Origin: Nymphaea colorata
Taxonomy: Eukaryota > Streptophyta > Magnoliopsida > Nymphaeales > Nymphaeaceae
DNA length: 17,500 nucleotides
Assembly (NCBI RefSeq): GCF_008831285.2
Contig: NC_045140.1
Coordinates: forward strand, 29,425,608-29,443,107
Direction: 5' to 3'
Positions 7,747 through 15,680 of this stretch are shown here, piece after piece (the stretch's first letter is position 1; each line of letters begins with the position of its first letter). The notes below the pieces were generated by a model, which was not told the DNA's origin, did not search any database, and saw nothing but the letters and a program-made list of their open reading frames with translations. The translations under genes were made by a program, and so were the position numbers.

Positions 7747-8772
7747 GAGTCAAGAGTTCAAGATCTTAATAATATAATCTCTAATTAAATCGAACCAACG
7801 ACGTTACACAATTTAATTCTCTAGTCAAAGAATCGACCTTCCAAGCTTGAGCCGAATGAATCGAATGATCTCCCAAGGAAAAGGCTGGCCGGAAGTGATG
7901 AAGTGTCGCCGGAAATCGTCTAGGAGCACCTTGGGTGGCTGCTGGAAGAGCTGGGACCTGCTGGTTCTTCGCCTTAAGGGGTCGCCGGAATAGTAGCAGC
8001 GGCGACCGGAGGTGGCCGGAACAGGCCGGAGTTGGCCGGAGTAGTCACGCCGGTGAGGAGGAAGCGCCAAAGATGGTACCGATTGTAGAAGGGCTTGCCG
8101 GTGATCACCTAGGAGCTTCAATTGAAAGCGCCAGATGTGGACGGGACCAGCTGGGATGTCAGCCGGAATTCTGGCCGGAAAAGGAGCAGAGGTCGCCGGA
8201 AGTGGCCGGATGCAGCAGAGAATGGACTAGCCAAGCCGCCGATTCCTAGACTCCAAGGGTGCTCAAAAGCGGTCTCCCTTGTGGACTAGGGTAGGAATCG
8301 ACTAGGTGCGACTTGACCTAGGTCGGGTTGGATGGAAGAGGCTCAGACCCGGTGGGTTTGGGGTGAGCTGGACTAGGTCTCGAGAGAGGCTAGGTCAATG
8401 GAAAGACTAAGTCAAGGATAGACTTGGCTGGATATGGCTAAGGATTGGGTAGCTAGTGGAATGCCGAGGTGGCGGGTGAGTGGGGTTATCTCCTAAATCT
8501 TAGGTGAGTGGATTAGGGATAAGGCTGAGGTGTCTAGCTAGGTGGCACACCAAATGTGGTGAGGTGGATTCGGTTGATGAGGTGGAGGGTGAGCTGGAGG
8601 AGGATAAACTCTAAGGCCTTCTAGAAGGGACACTTGGCGAGTTGAGGAGTGGCTAGATCCTAAATAAAGACTAATTCAAACCTAACTAAAGATTTCTCCT
8701 AAATCTTCTCAACAAATGGTGGGCTAGCCACCAAATGTGGAAAGTGGGAGATGACGAGCTGGCTTCCCTCTC
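7747..8772 (-). repeat. LTR-B segment present in inverted orientation in LTR-A
   Basis: This 1026-bp block is the counterpart of 353-1358. The same arrangement occurs in LTR-C (15971-16996). With LTR-A it forms an inverted repeat of about 1 kb separated by about 6.4 kb that contains all of internal region 1. Confidence 0.93.
7887..8210. repeat. Dense GGCCGGA/GCCGGA short-repeat cluster in LTR-B
   Basis: By eye there are 13 CCGG sites in about 320 bp, mostly as GCCGGA or GGCCGGA. They include three adjacent 10-bp units at 8011-8040 (GGTGGCCGGA, ACAGGCCGGA, GTTGGCCGGA). LTR-C keeps 13, while LTR-A keeps 10 in inverted orientation. The block is GC-rich and rich in CG and CCG contexts, so in a plant genome it would be a strong target for cytosine methylation. 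I cannot say whether it is a protein-binding array or a drifting microsatellite. Confidence 0.75.
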
Positions 8773-9578
8773 CTCTAAGTTTCTCTCTAATGTAACCAGA
8801 TTGTGCCACGTGTCAAGATGAGAGGTTGAAATTGAACTAGAGAAATCACTTACCAAATCGGAAAATCAGCTAGGGTTTCCCAAGCTCGCCGGCGGTAGGA
8901 CTTTTCCCCAAATGTTGGCCGGTTTTTCCCAATTCTCACCAAGATCGCCTAAGGCAGCTGAGATCTGCTAAGTACAGCGAGAAGGGATGGACTTGGCCTG
9001 CTGTCCTCTGCCGGAGATCGCCGAAAAATCCCGAATGTTAACCGGAAATTATGCAGCGGTGGCCGGATGCCCAAATGTATGCCGGAAAATTCAGAATTCT
9101 CGCTAGAATGTAATTTTTCTATTTCTTTCTTGGGCGGACTCCTTTCTATTCTTTTCTTTCTTTTCTTTTCTCTTTTCTTTTCGATTTCACGCCCTTTCTT
9201 TCTTCTTTTTCTGTATTTTCTAGCGAGTCTTACAGATCTGGACCGTGACTGGTTTTGTTATCAATTTCACGGTTCACACACGAATTTGGAGCTCGAAATC
9301 AAGGGAATCTACGAAATTAACTAAGGGGAACGTGGGTGACTCGTAAGGAGCACTTTAAAATCAATTTCCACCGTGGAAAGGGGAAGAACACTGGCTGGAA
9401 TACCAGCAAACTCCTCCCTTCTAAGCAGAACTCGATTCCAAAGTACAACAACGGCGTTGCACCCCCTTTCTTCCTCGTTAAGGTCGCTTACCTCTTGGAT
9501 TCGATGGTGGATGACTGTCTCCTTCCTCTAGTCGCCTAGATTGAAGAAGACCTTCCCTGCTAGAGCCGTGGCCTCTAA
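8772..9578. repeat. LTR block absent from LTR-A, bounded by 7-bp direct repeats
   Basis: CCTCTAA occurs at 8772-8778 and again at 9572-9578, exactly 800 bp apart. The sequence between them is missing from LTR-A but present in LTR-B, and in LTR-C as far as the window shows. The ends of the block show no terminal inverted repeats that would mark a DNA transposon. Two readings are possible: deletion in LTR-A between the direct repeats, or an insertion in the B/C lineage that left a 7-bp target duplication. The block holds the pyrimidine tract and further CCGG sites but no convincing gene. Confidence 0.75.
9140..9213. repeat. Pyrimidine-rich low-complexity tract (TTTTC units) in LTR-B
   Basis: This is a long C/T run of CTTTT and TTCTT units with a short break, so the element strand is purine-rich (AAAAG). 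LTR-C has the same length at 17364-17437 with one substitution nearby. It lies well inside the LTR and is not positioned as the plus-strand primer. It is absent from LTR-A. Confidence 0.75.
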
Positions 9579-9703
9579 CCTCGCTGGTGGAAGAGCTGGG
9601 CTGCACCGTGGCTCCTTGGATCGAAGTGGGGAAAACCGGGAGGAAGAGCTGCCTTGCGCCTAGCGTTGGGGAGCTCCTAAGCCGATCAATCCTTTGGCCG
9701 AGT

Positions 9704-9744
9704 GAAGGAGAAGAAGAAGAGAGATCGAGGAGAAGAAGAAGAAG
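9704..9744. repeat. GAAGAA-rich purine tract in LTR-B
   Basis: Same tract as in LTR-A at 1480-1520, displaced by 8224 bp. It is CTT/CTC-rich on the element strand, downstream of the putative TATA box. Confidence 0.7.
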
Positions 9745-9856
9745 CCGCGGGATTGAGATCTTGACCTCGGTGTTGCAGCAATGGCTGCTGCTTTCTGCCT
9801 AAGCTACAGAACTAAGGACGAGAGAGGAAGACATAGAGGAGGAGAAGAATTCGTCT

Positions 9857-9892
9857 AAGGGAGAGGAGAGAACTCGAGAGGAGGAGAGAGAG
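9857..9892 (-). promoter_or_regulatory. CT-rich tract downstream of putative TATA box, LTR-B
   Basis: Pyrimidine run on the element strand, starting about 60 bases downstream of the TATATAA at 9955-9961. As part of the 5' LTR of element 1 it would lie near the start of that element's transcript. The role is inferred from position only. Confidence 0.4.
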
Positions 9893-9954
9893 CCGGATTT
9901 CACTAATGAATCAAATTTCCTTCCAATGCATGCGAAATCAAATTTTTACAAAGC

Positions 9955-9961
9955 TTATATA
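9955..9961 (-). promoter_or_regulatory. Putative TATA box (TATATAA), LTR-B
   Basis: CACTATATAAGC on the minus strand. This copy would drive element 1. It is intact and identical to the copy in LTR-A. From here to the likely gag-pol start (7247) is about 2.7 kb, an unusually long leader unless it is spliced or the real start site lies elsewhere in the LTR. Confidence 0.45.
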
Positions 9962-10093
9962 GTGTCTGAAATAAAATGGATCTAAACATTGGATCCAGAT
10001 CTAAAACTCAAATCAAATCATACTTACACAATGCGCAAAAGCAAATACCAAAGCAAATTGCGAGAAATTAACTATACGAGACCTAATGTCTCA

Positions 10094-10185
10094 TCTTCAA
10101 ACCGGACCTTACTCTAACCCGTGCCCACTTGAGCTCGACTTGGACCCAGCTTACCTAGGTTCGCCTTAGACTGACCCTATGTGAC
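10094..10185 (-). other. Presumed 3' untranslated stretch between gag-pol 2 and LTR-B
   Basis: Counterpart of 1870-1961, with two or so substitutions relative to it. No clear polypurine tract is visible. Confidence 0.4.
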
Positions 10186-13100
10186 TCAGGTTTGACTAAG
10201 ACTAGGGCTGGACTCGACTGGACACGAACTTGACCCACCTCCTTGATCACCTAAAGCCTCGCCTAGAGCCATCGCACATCCTCCCGCACCTCCCACCGTG
10301 CTAACTCCAAGCTTAGTCGAATCTTCAACCCTTGACAAACCCAATTGCTGCACGCCTTCATTCCCTTCGTCTTGACCCAGGCCCATGCCATCTTGTCTAC
10401 ACTCAGCCCTAGCAAACCGAAAATTGGCCTCCCCTTGTCCTCTGTGACTGCTCTCGGCTATATCTGTGGCCGCTTGGGGCCAATTCGAGGGCTGGCCCGT
10501 ATCAGATCCACCCTCCTGAGATGGAGCTTGTCCCCAAGCTCCTGTAGGAAATTGCAGCTTGATCTTCTCGAATAATTTCCAAGAAGTTCCACCATCGACT
10601 CCTTCCCATTCGATCATAACCTCATGACGAGGCCTGCCATTACGAGTAACCCACCTGTGCTTCAAGATACGATAAGGTCTAGGTGCAATATCAGGTAAGG
10701 GTTCTTGCTGTTCAGGAACTGGCCCGTGGTGCGGCTTCAGTCGAGACACATGAAAAACCGGATGCACAAGAGCTGGAGGCGGTAATGCAATACGGTACGC
10801 TGCCTTCCCGATCTTCTGTAGAACTCTAAATGGCCCATAATATTTGGGTAAGAGCTTTGAATAAGGTTGCCCCAGTAATGATTTTTGTCTCATGGGCAAT
10901 CTTTTCAGCCAAACCATGTCTCCTACCTCGAACTCTCTATCTTTGCGCCCTTTATCATGGGCTTTCCTCATTCTGACTTGCGCTCTCTCGATATTCTTCT
11001 TCAAAGTGGCAAGAATCTCATCGCGATTCCTCAGAGTGCAGTCAACTTCATCATCTCTAGCCGTGTCCACTTCATACCTCGGAATCGAAGTTGGAGGATA
11101 GCCATATAACGCCTCATGCGGTGTCATGCCCGTGCCCGAATGCAGACTGGTGTTGTACGCCCACTCAGCCCATGACAAAAATTTTATCCAAGTGTTGGGC
11201 CTCTCACCAGCGAAACACCTAAGGTAAGTCTCCAAAGTCCTATTGACTACCTCACTCTGCCCATCGGTCTGTGGATGATGAGCAGTGCTAAAGTTGATTA
11301 CCGTTCCTGCCATCTTCATATATTCTCTCCAGAAAGCGCTCATGAAGATCGAGTCTCGGTCACATACTATAGTTTGTGGCATTCCATGAAGCTTCCCGAT
11401 GTGATCTTGGTACACTCCTGCTACCATTGGTCCGTGGTAGTTCTTAGGTAGAGCCACGAAATGACTATACTTCGTCAATCTATCTACCACCACCAAAACT
11501 GCTTCCTTCCCCTCGGATCTGGGCATCGCATCTATAAAGTCCATCGAAACATCTTCCCAAGGCTTATCAGGAATAGGAAGAGGGTTCAGATGCCCTGGAG
11601 GTTTGGTCGCCTCGTATTTTTCCCTTTGGCATACGGGGCATGCCTTCACATAACCCCTCACCTCCGACTTCATGCCATCCCACCAAAATTGAGCCTTAAT
11701 CCTTCCCATGGTCTTGGCCACTCCCTCGTGACCAGCAGCACTAGAATTATGAAAATGCTTAAGTAGTTCTTGCTTAAGATCGGAATCCTTGGGGACCAAC
11801 GCCCTTTTTTTCTTGCAAAGCATTTCTCCCTTAAGAGTGTAGTTGGGGATGGATCCTGGATTCTGGCGAATGGTCTGCTTGAGTAGCCTCAAATTTGAAT
11901 CTTGATTTTGCTCTTCAATTATTCTCTCCCATAGGTCTGTGCTTATCACCGAGAGAGTCTTCAGTTGCTCTGGCATGCGAGATAGGGAGTCTGCTGCAGA
12001 GTTCTCAGTCCCCTTCTTATACTCAATAGTAAAATCATAGCCAAGAAGTTTGGCTAACCATCTTTGTTGTGTCGGGGTAGAGACGCGCTGTTTAACCATG
12101 TATCTCAAGCTGCTGTGGTCAGTCCTAACCACAAATCGTCTCCCTATCAGATATGGTCTCCATTTGTCCACTGCCATGACAATTGCCAATAATTCCTTCT
12201 CGTATGTGGACAAAGGTTTGGCCCTGCTGGTCAGGGCCTTGGACATGAAGGCTATAGGATGCCCTTCTTGACTAAGCACTGCCCCAATGCCCACGTCACT
12301 AGCATCCGTTTCAATGACAAAGTCCTTGGCGAAATCTGGTAGAGCCAAAACTGGTGCGCTCATCATCGCTGCCTTTAGCTTAACAAAAGCTTCTCTAGCT
12401 TTGTCCGTCCAAGTGAACTCTCCTTTCTTCAACATGTGAGTGAGAGGAGAAGCTATCAATCCATAACCCTTGATAAACCGACGGTAATAACCAGTAAGTC
12501 CCAAAAATCCTCTCATTCCTCGAGGGTCCTTTGGTAACGGCCACTGCTCCATAGCTTGGAGCTTCTCTGGATCTGCCCTGACGCCTTCATAGGACACAAT
12601 ATGCCCAAGATACCCAACAGATGTCTGTCCAAAGCTACACTTGGACATCTTAGCGAACAGGGTATGTTCTCTTAAAACCTTCAAGACGATGCGAAGATGC
12701 TTGGCGTGTTGCTCCATGCTCTGACTATACACTAGGATGTCATCAAAAAACACCAAAATGAAATCTCGAAGAAATTCCCGAAACACGTCGTTCATACACC
12801 TTTGAAAAGTCGCCGGTGCATTGGTCAGCCCAAATGGCATAACCAAGAACTCATAATGCCCATCATGGGTTCTGAATGCCGTCTTCGAGATGTCTTCCTC
12901 GTACATTCTAATCTGATGATATCCCGACCTGAGATCTAACTTCGAAAAGACACGCGCTCCTGACAATTCATCTAGCAACTCATCTATCACAGGAATTGGG
13001 TGCCTATCTTTTACAGTTGCTTCATTCAAAGCTCTGTAATCTACACAAAATCTCCAGGTGTTGTCCTTTTTCTTAACCAGAAGGACTGGAGAAGAAAAGG

Positions 13101-15498
13101 GACTCGAGCTAGGTCTAATAATGTTGCTTTCTCGCATCTCCTTGACTAGCTTCTCTATCTCCGATTTCTGGGCATACCCATATCTGTATGGGCGGACATT
13201 TACGGGCTCAGTGCCGTTGGTTAGCACGATCCTATGATCATAAGTTCGTTGAGGTGGAAGTCTTTTGGGTTCCTCAAAGATGTCTTCAAATTCCTTCAAC
13301 ACCTCTTGAACTGGACCGGGTATTTCCTCCTTCTGATCTTGATTAGAAGTTAGCTCTTCTGCGATGGCCACCAACCAAGCCGCTGACTTTTGAGTCACTA
13401 AGGCTCTCAAAGCTGCTCTCGGCCCTAGACTAGGTTCTACGGCCCTAAGCACTACTCCTTCCTTGCCACCCTCCTTAGGGAGGCACAACTCCATGGCAGA
13501 GAAGTCCCACCAGACTCGGCCTAAGGTCTTCAGCCACTTAACGCCAAGAATGACGTCTACACTAGGGATGGGGACAACCAGTAGATCTACCTTAAACGGG
13601 ACCTTCTGCAAGGTAAGCTCTACGTTAGTGCACTTACGGGTACATGGAAGTATGTCCCCGTTGGCCACTAAAACCCTAAGCTGTGGCTGGTCCTCAATGG
13701 TGCATCCTAGTTGGCCGGCTATGTGGTCACCTACGAAGTTGTGGGTGGCTCCTGAGTCGAGCAAGACAAGCACTTGCCGATCTCCTATATGCCCTAAGAC
13801 CTTCATAGATTCTGGACGCTCTGGGTCGTCCAAAATCCGACATTCAGCTTCTGGCGCTTCCTCATCTCTCGTTGGTTCTACTTCCGTTTCGGCCTCAAAA
13901 ACTTCTTCCATAGTTAGGGGCTGGTCCTTTCCCTCTTCATCACTATCTCCTTCCAAAACGGTATAGATCCTGATGTGCTTGCACTGATGAGTAGGACTCC
14001 AATCTCCCTTGCACCAAAAACACTTCTTGTTCTTAATCATGTCCTCTCGCTCTTTGCGTGTCATGGGTGGAGGAGCCCTCGACCTGAAGACTGGCTTAGG
14101 TTCTTCCTTCTTTGGCGGCGCGGAGAGAATCTTGTGTTGTTGAGCTGGTTGGGGACGAGCAACTGGAACATTTCTCCACGACTTGTAGAGGGCCTGCTTC
14201 TTGCGTTGCCTATCTTCAATGGAGCGTGCTTTGGCAAAGCACTTCCTCAACTCCGTGTTCGGTTCATCCCTAACGTCAATCTGGATTTCTTCTTTCAGAC
14301 CTCCCACGAAGGCGGCTATGAGTGCCTTGTGAGTCCAATCCACCATACTTGCTAGATTTTCAAATCTAGCTTGATACTCCTGGACGGTAGAGGTTTGCCT
14401 CAAGTTGCGAAGCTCTATGTCATAGTCCACATAAGCGGACTCCCCAAATCTAAGTGTAAGGGCTTCCCGAAACTCTCCCCAAGTCTCTACGGGTTCCTTC
14501 ATCTTAAGCCATCTCAACCATCGTCTGGCTTCTCCATCAAAATGAAGAGTGGCAGTGTGGAGCCATTCTTCCCTAGGAATCATCTGACAAGTGAAATATT
14601 CTTCCACTTGAAAGATCCAATCTAACGGGTCATTGCCATTGAACCTAGGAAATTCAATATGTACTTGGAGAGCCCTGGGCTGGTTCCGCTGTACATTCCT
14701 TGGTTCCCAATGGTTATCCCATCTAGGTGGCTCTCGTTCCCTGGATTGTTCCCAAATGGGAGGGTCACGGTCTACTCTATCAGCCCATCTTCTTCCCGCG
14801 TTCTCATGTTCCCATTGAGACCCTGCGAATCTAGGTCCGTACCTACTAGCTTGCGGTCCATATGGTTCTCGGTTGATGTAATCCGAGGATGAATGTTGTT
14901 GTCCACCGTGGTTGCCATTGTATCCTCCTTGTTGACCGTTGTACGCTCCAGTATGGCTGTAGGGTCCTCCATGGTGGCCATTATGCCCACCATTGTTGAC
15001 CGTGTGGTCTACATGGTGGCCGTTATGTCCGCCATTATCTCGACTAGGCCCATAGTGATGGCCTTGAAGTTCTTCCACATGCTCATCCTGCCATGTAGGA
15101 CGCGGCCGGCTCGGCCCGGCCTGCATGTGCCAAGGGGTAGGGTCGGCACTAGGTTGTCCGCCCAACACCCCTTTTCCCTTATCCTGTCTAGGAGGGGGAG
15201 GAGGAGGAGGTCCTTGTGTAGACCTTGGGTTGGCCTCTTGATTAGAAGACAAAGCTCTAATCATCTCCTTGATTTCATCGAGCTCTCTTAACCTGGACAA
15301 CTCTTTCTTGTAATCCATCATCTCTTGACGGATTTGCAGTACTTCGTTCTCGATGTGGACCATCTTCTCCATGGCATGGACGTCCAACTCAGTTTGAGGT
15401 TGCTCCTCTTGAGCCGATGTATCTCCCTCAACTTCGGGAGAGTCTTGTTCAGCTTGCTTTCTTCGGGCCATAGTTGAAGGCCGAAGTTCCCAAACCAT
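10186..15498 (-). CDS. Gag-Pol polyprotein, copy 2 (Ty3/Gypsy chromovirus-type)
   Basis: A 1770-codon frame collinear with copy 1, with the same domain order and every catalytic residue present: DSGA protease at 581-584, RT D855 and FFDD at 917-920, RNase H D1065/D1127/D1170, integrase zinc site and D1320-D1380-E1416, GPF at 1555-1557, chromodomain-like end. By eye it differs from copy 1 at 16 residues: 53, 234, 314, 344, 482, 668, 706, 713, 830, 938, 961, 1032, 1086, 1310, 1557 and 1716. Here positions 830 (K), 1032 (D), 1086 (S), 1310 (P) and 1557 (F) have the state usual in the family, so this is the better candidate for an active protein. Residue 482 is K here and E in copy 1. The likely start is Met10 (15471) rather than the poor-context ATG at 15498. 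Gag and Pol share one frame, so no frameshift or stop readthrough is needed. How Gag excess is achieved is not visible. Confidence 0.96.
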   Translation of the reverse strand: MVWELRPSTMARRKQAEQDSPEVEGDTSAQEEQPQTELDVHAMEKMVHIENEVLQIRQEMMDYKKELSRLRELDEIKEMIRALSSNQEANPRSTQGPPPPPPPRQDKGKGVLGGQPSADPTPWHMQAGPSRPRPTWQDEHVEELQGHHYGPSRDNGGHNGHHVDHTVNNGGHNGHHGGPYSHTGAYNGQQGGYNGNHGGQQHSSSDYINREPYGPQASRYGPRFAGSQWEHENAGRRWADRVDRDPPIWEQSREREPPRWDNHWEPRNVQRNQPRALQVHIEFPRFNGNDPLDWIFQVEEYFTCQMIPREEWLHTATLHFDGEARRWLRWLKMKEPVETWGEFREALTLRFGESAYVDYDIELRNLRQTSTVQEYQARFENLASMVDWTHKALIAAFVGGLKEEIQIDVRDEPNTELRKCFAKARSIEDRQRKKQALYKSWRNVPVARPQPAQQHKILSAPPKKEEPKPVFRSRAPPPMTRKEREDMIKNKKCFWCKGDWSPTHQCKHIRIYTVLEGDSDEEGKDQPLTMEEVFEAETEVEPTRDEEAPEAECRILDDPERPESMKVLGHIGDRQVLVLLDSGATHNFVGDHIAGQLGCTIEDQPQLRVLVANGDILPCTRKCTNVELTLQKVPFKVDLLVVPIPSVDVILGVKWLKTLGRVWWDFSAMELCLPKEGGKEGVVLRAVEPSLGPRAALRALVTQKSAAWLVAIAEELTSNQDQKEEIPGPVQEVLKEFEDIFEEPKRLPPQRTYDHRIVLTNGTEPVNVRPYRYGYAQKSEIEKLVKEMRESNIIRPSSSPFSSPVLLVKKKDNTWRFCVDYRALNEATVKDRHPIPVIDELLDELSGARVFSKLDLRSGYHQIRMYEEDISKTAFRTHDGHYEFLVMPFGLTNAPATFQRCMNDVFREFLRDFILVFFDDILVYSQSMEQHAKHLRIVLKVLREHTLFAKMSKCSFGQTSVGYLGHIVSYEGVRADPEKLQAMEQWPLPKDPRGMRGFLGLTGYYRRFIKGYGLIASPLTHMLKKGEFTWTDKAREAFVKLKAAMMSAPVLALPDFAKDFVIETDASDVGIGAVLSQEGHPIAFMSKALTSRAKPLSTYEKELLAIVMAVDKWRPYLIGRRFVVRTDHSSLRYMVKQRVSTPTQQRWLAKLLGYDFTIEYKKGTENSAADSLSRMPEQLKTLSVISTDLWERIIEEQNQDSNLRLLKQTIRQNPGSIPNYTLKGEMLCKKKRALVPKDSDLKQELLKHFHNSSAAGHEGVAKTMGRIKAQFWWDGMKSEVRGYVKACPVCQREKYEATKPPGHLNPLPIPDKPWEDVSMDFIDAMPRSEGKEAVLVVVDRLTKYSHFVALPKNYHGPMVAGVYQDHIGKLHGMPQTIVCDRDSIFMSAFWREYMKMAGTVINFSTAHHPQTDGQSEVVNRTLETYLRCFAGERPNTWIKFLSWAEWAYNTSLHSGTGMTPHEALYGYPPTSIPRYEVDTARDDEVDCTLRNRDEILATLKKNIERAQVRMRKAHDKGRKDREFEVGDMVWLKRLPMRQKSLLGQPYSKLLPKYYGPFRVLQKIGKAAYRIALPPPALVHPVFHVSRLKPHHGPVPEQQEPLPDIAPRPYRILKHRWVTRNGRPRHEVMIEWEGVDGGTSWKLFEKIKLQFPTGAWGQAPSQEGGSDTGQPSNWPQAATDIAESSHRGQGEANFRFARAECRQDGMGLGQDEGNEGVQQLGLSRVEDSTKLGVSTVGGAGGCAMALGEALGDQGGGSSSCPVESSPSLSQT

Positions 15499-15664
15499 GC
15501 AAGTTCGAAAGCAACTATGCTAACAATTAATTGAATCCAATCTCACTAAGCAATGCAATTCCAATAAATCCAAGAAATCAAAGCAGCAAATCTGATCTAA
15601 AACCGAAACTGAATCTGAAATTAACACTGAAACAGATGCTAAAGTCGTGCTCTTACTCTAAGGA
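15499..15664 (-). other. Internal leader of element 2
   Basis: This AT-rich untranslated stretch is nearly identical to 7275-7440, with one substitution seen (A versus G on the element strand in the middle of the leader). No upstream ATG precedes gag-pol on the minus strand. Confidence 0.7.
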
Positions 15665-15677
15665 GGCTCTGATACCA
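15665..15677 (-). other. Primer-binding site for initiator tRNA-Met, element 2
   Basis: TGGTATCAGAGCC on the minus strand, three bases inside the LTR-C terminus. It is identical to the element 1 site and displaced by 8224 bp. Confidence 0.93.
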
Positions 15678-15680
15678 AAT

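Larger units (their letters stand above)
66..10093 (-). mobile_element. Ty3/Gypsy chromovirus-type LTR retrotransposon, element 1 (complete, rearranged 3' LTR)
   Basis: Read on the minus strand the element runs: LTR-B as 5' LTR, tRNA-iMet primer-binding site, short leader, single gag-pol frame, short 3' untranslated stretch, LTR-A as 3' LTR. The domain order protease-RT-RNase H-integrase-chromodomain assigns it to the chromovirus side of Metaviridae. The Gag finger CX2CX7HXC is a form I associate with some plant chromoviruses of Reina-like type, but the LTRs are long for that group, so I do not fix the clade. The coding frame has no stop or frameshift. The 3' LTR carries an inverted block and lacks about 0.8 kb relative to the 5' LTR. 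An element is normally inserted with identical LTRs, so the rearrangement either followed insertion or came with recombination between copies. The LTR edge near the gag-pol stop is approximate. Confidence 0.9.
7457..10093 (-). repeat. LTR-B: shared LTR (5' of element 1, 3' of element 2)
   Basis: A primer-binding site lies three bases left of its TG edge (7457), and a gag-pol stop lies 93 bp right of its working inner edge. It therefore serves both neighbours. Over the 1820 bp that can be compared it aligns with LTR-C without indels, with about 13 substitutions by eye. It holds the GGCCGGA cluster, a block absent from LTR-A, a pyrimidine tract, a purine tract and the putative TATA box. Open frames inside it (for example 7825-8121 minus and 7935-8249 plus) have no recognisable domain and overlap short repeats, so I treat the 2.6 kb as non-coding. 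The inner edge shares the uncertainty of LTR-A; the alternative is 9913. Confidence 0.85.

Noticed and set aside
7825-8121. 98-codon minus-strand frame in LTR-B with a counterpart at 16049-16345, and plus frames at 1004-1324 and 1017-1280 in LTR-A
   Set aside because: They run through the GGCCGGA short repeats, differ between copies by the 20-bp repeat change and the inversion, and match no family I know.
7935-8249. 104-codon plus-strand frame in LTR-B, repeated at 16159-16473
   Set aside because: It is antisense to the element, arginine/glycine-rich from CCGG repeats, and has no domain. It is a composition artefact of the GC-rich block.
9067-9324. 85-codon plus-strand frame with a hydrophobic Phe/Leu-rich stretch, resembling a membrane peptide
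   Set aside because: The hydrophobic run is only the translation of the TTTTC pyrimidine tract.
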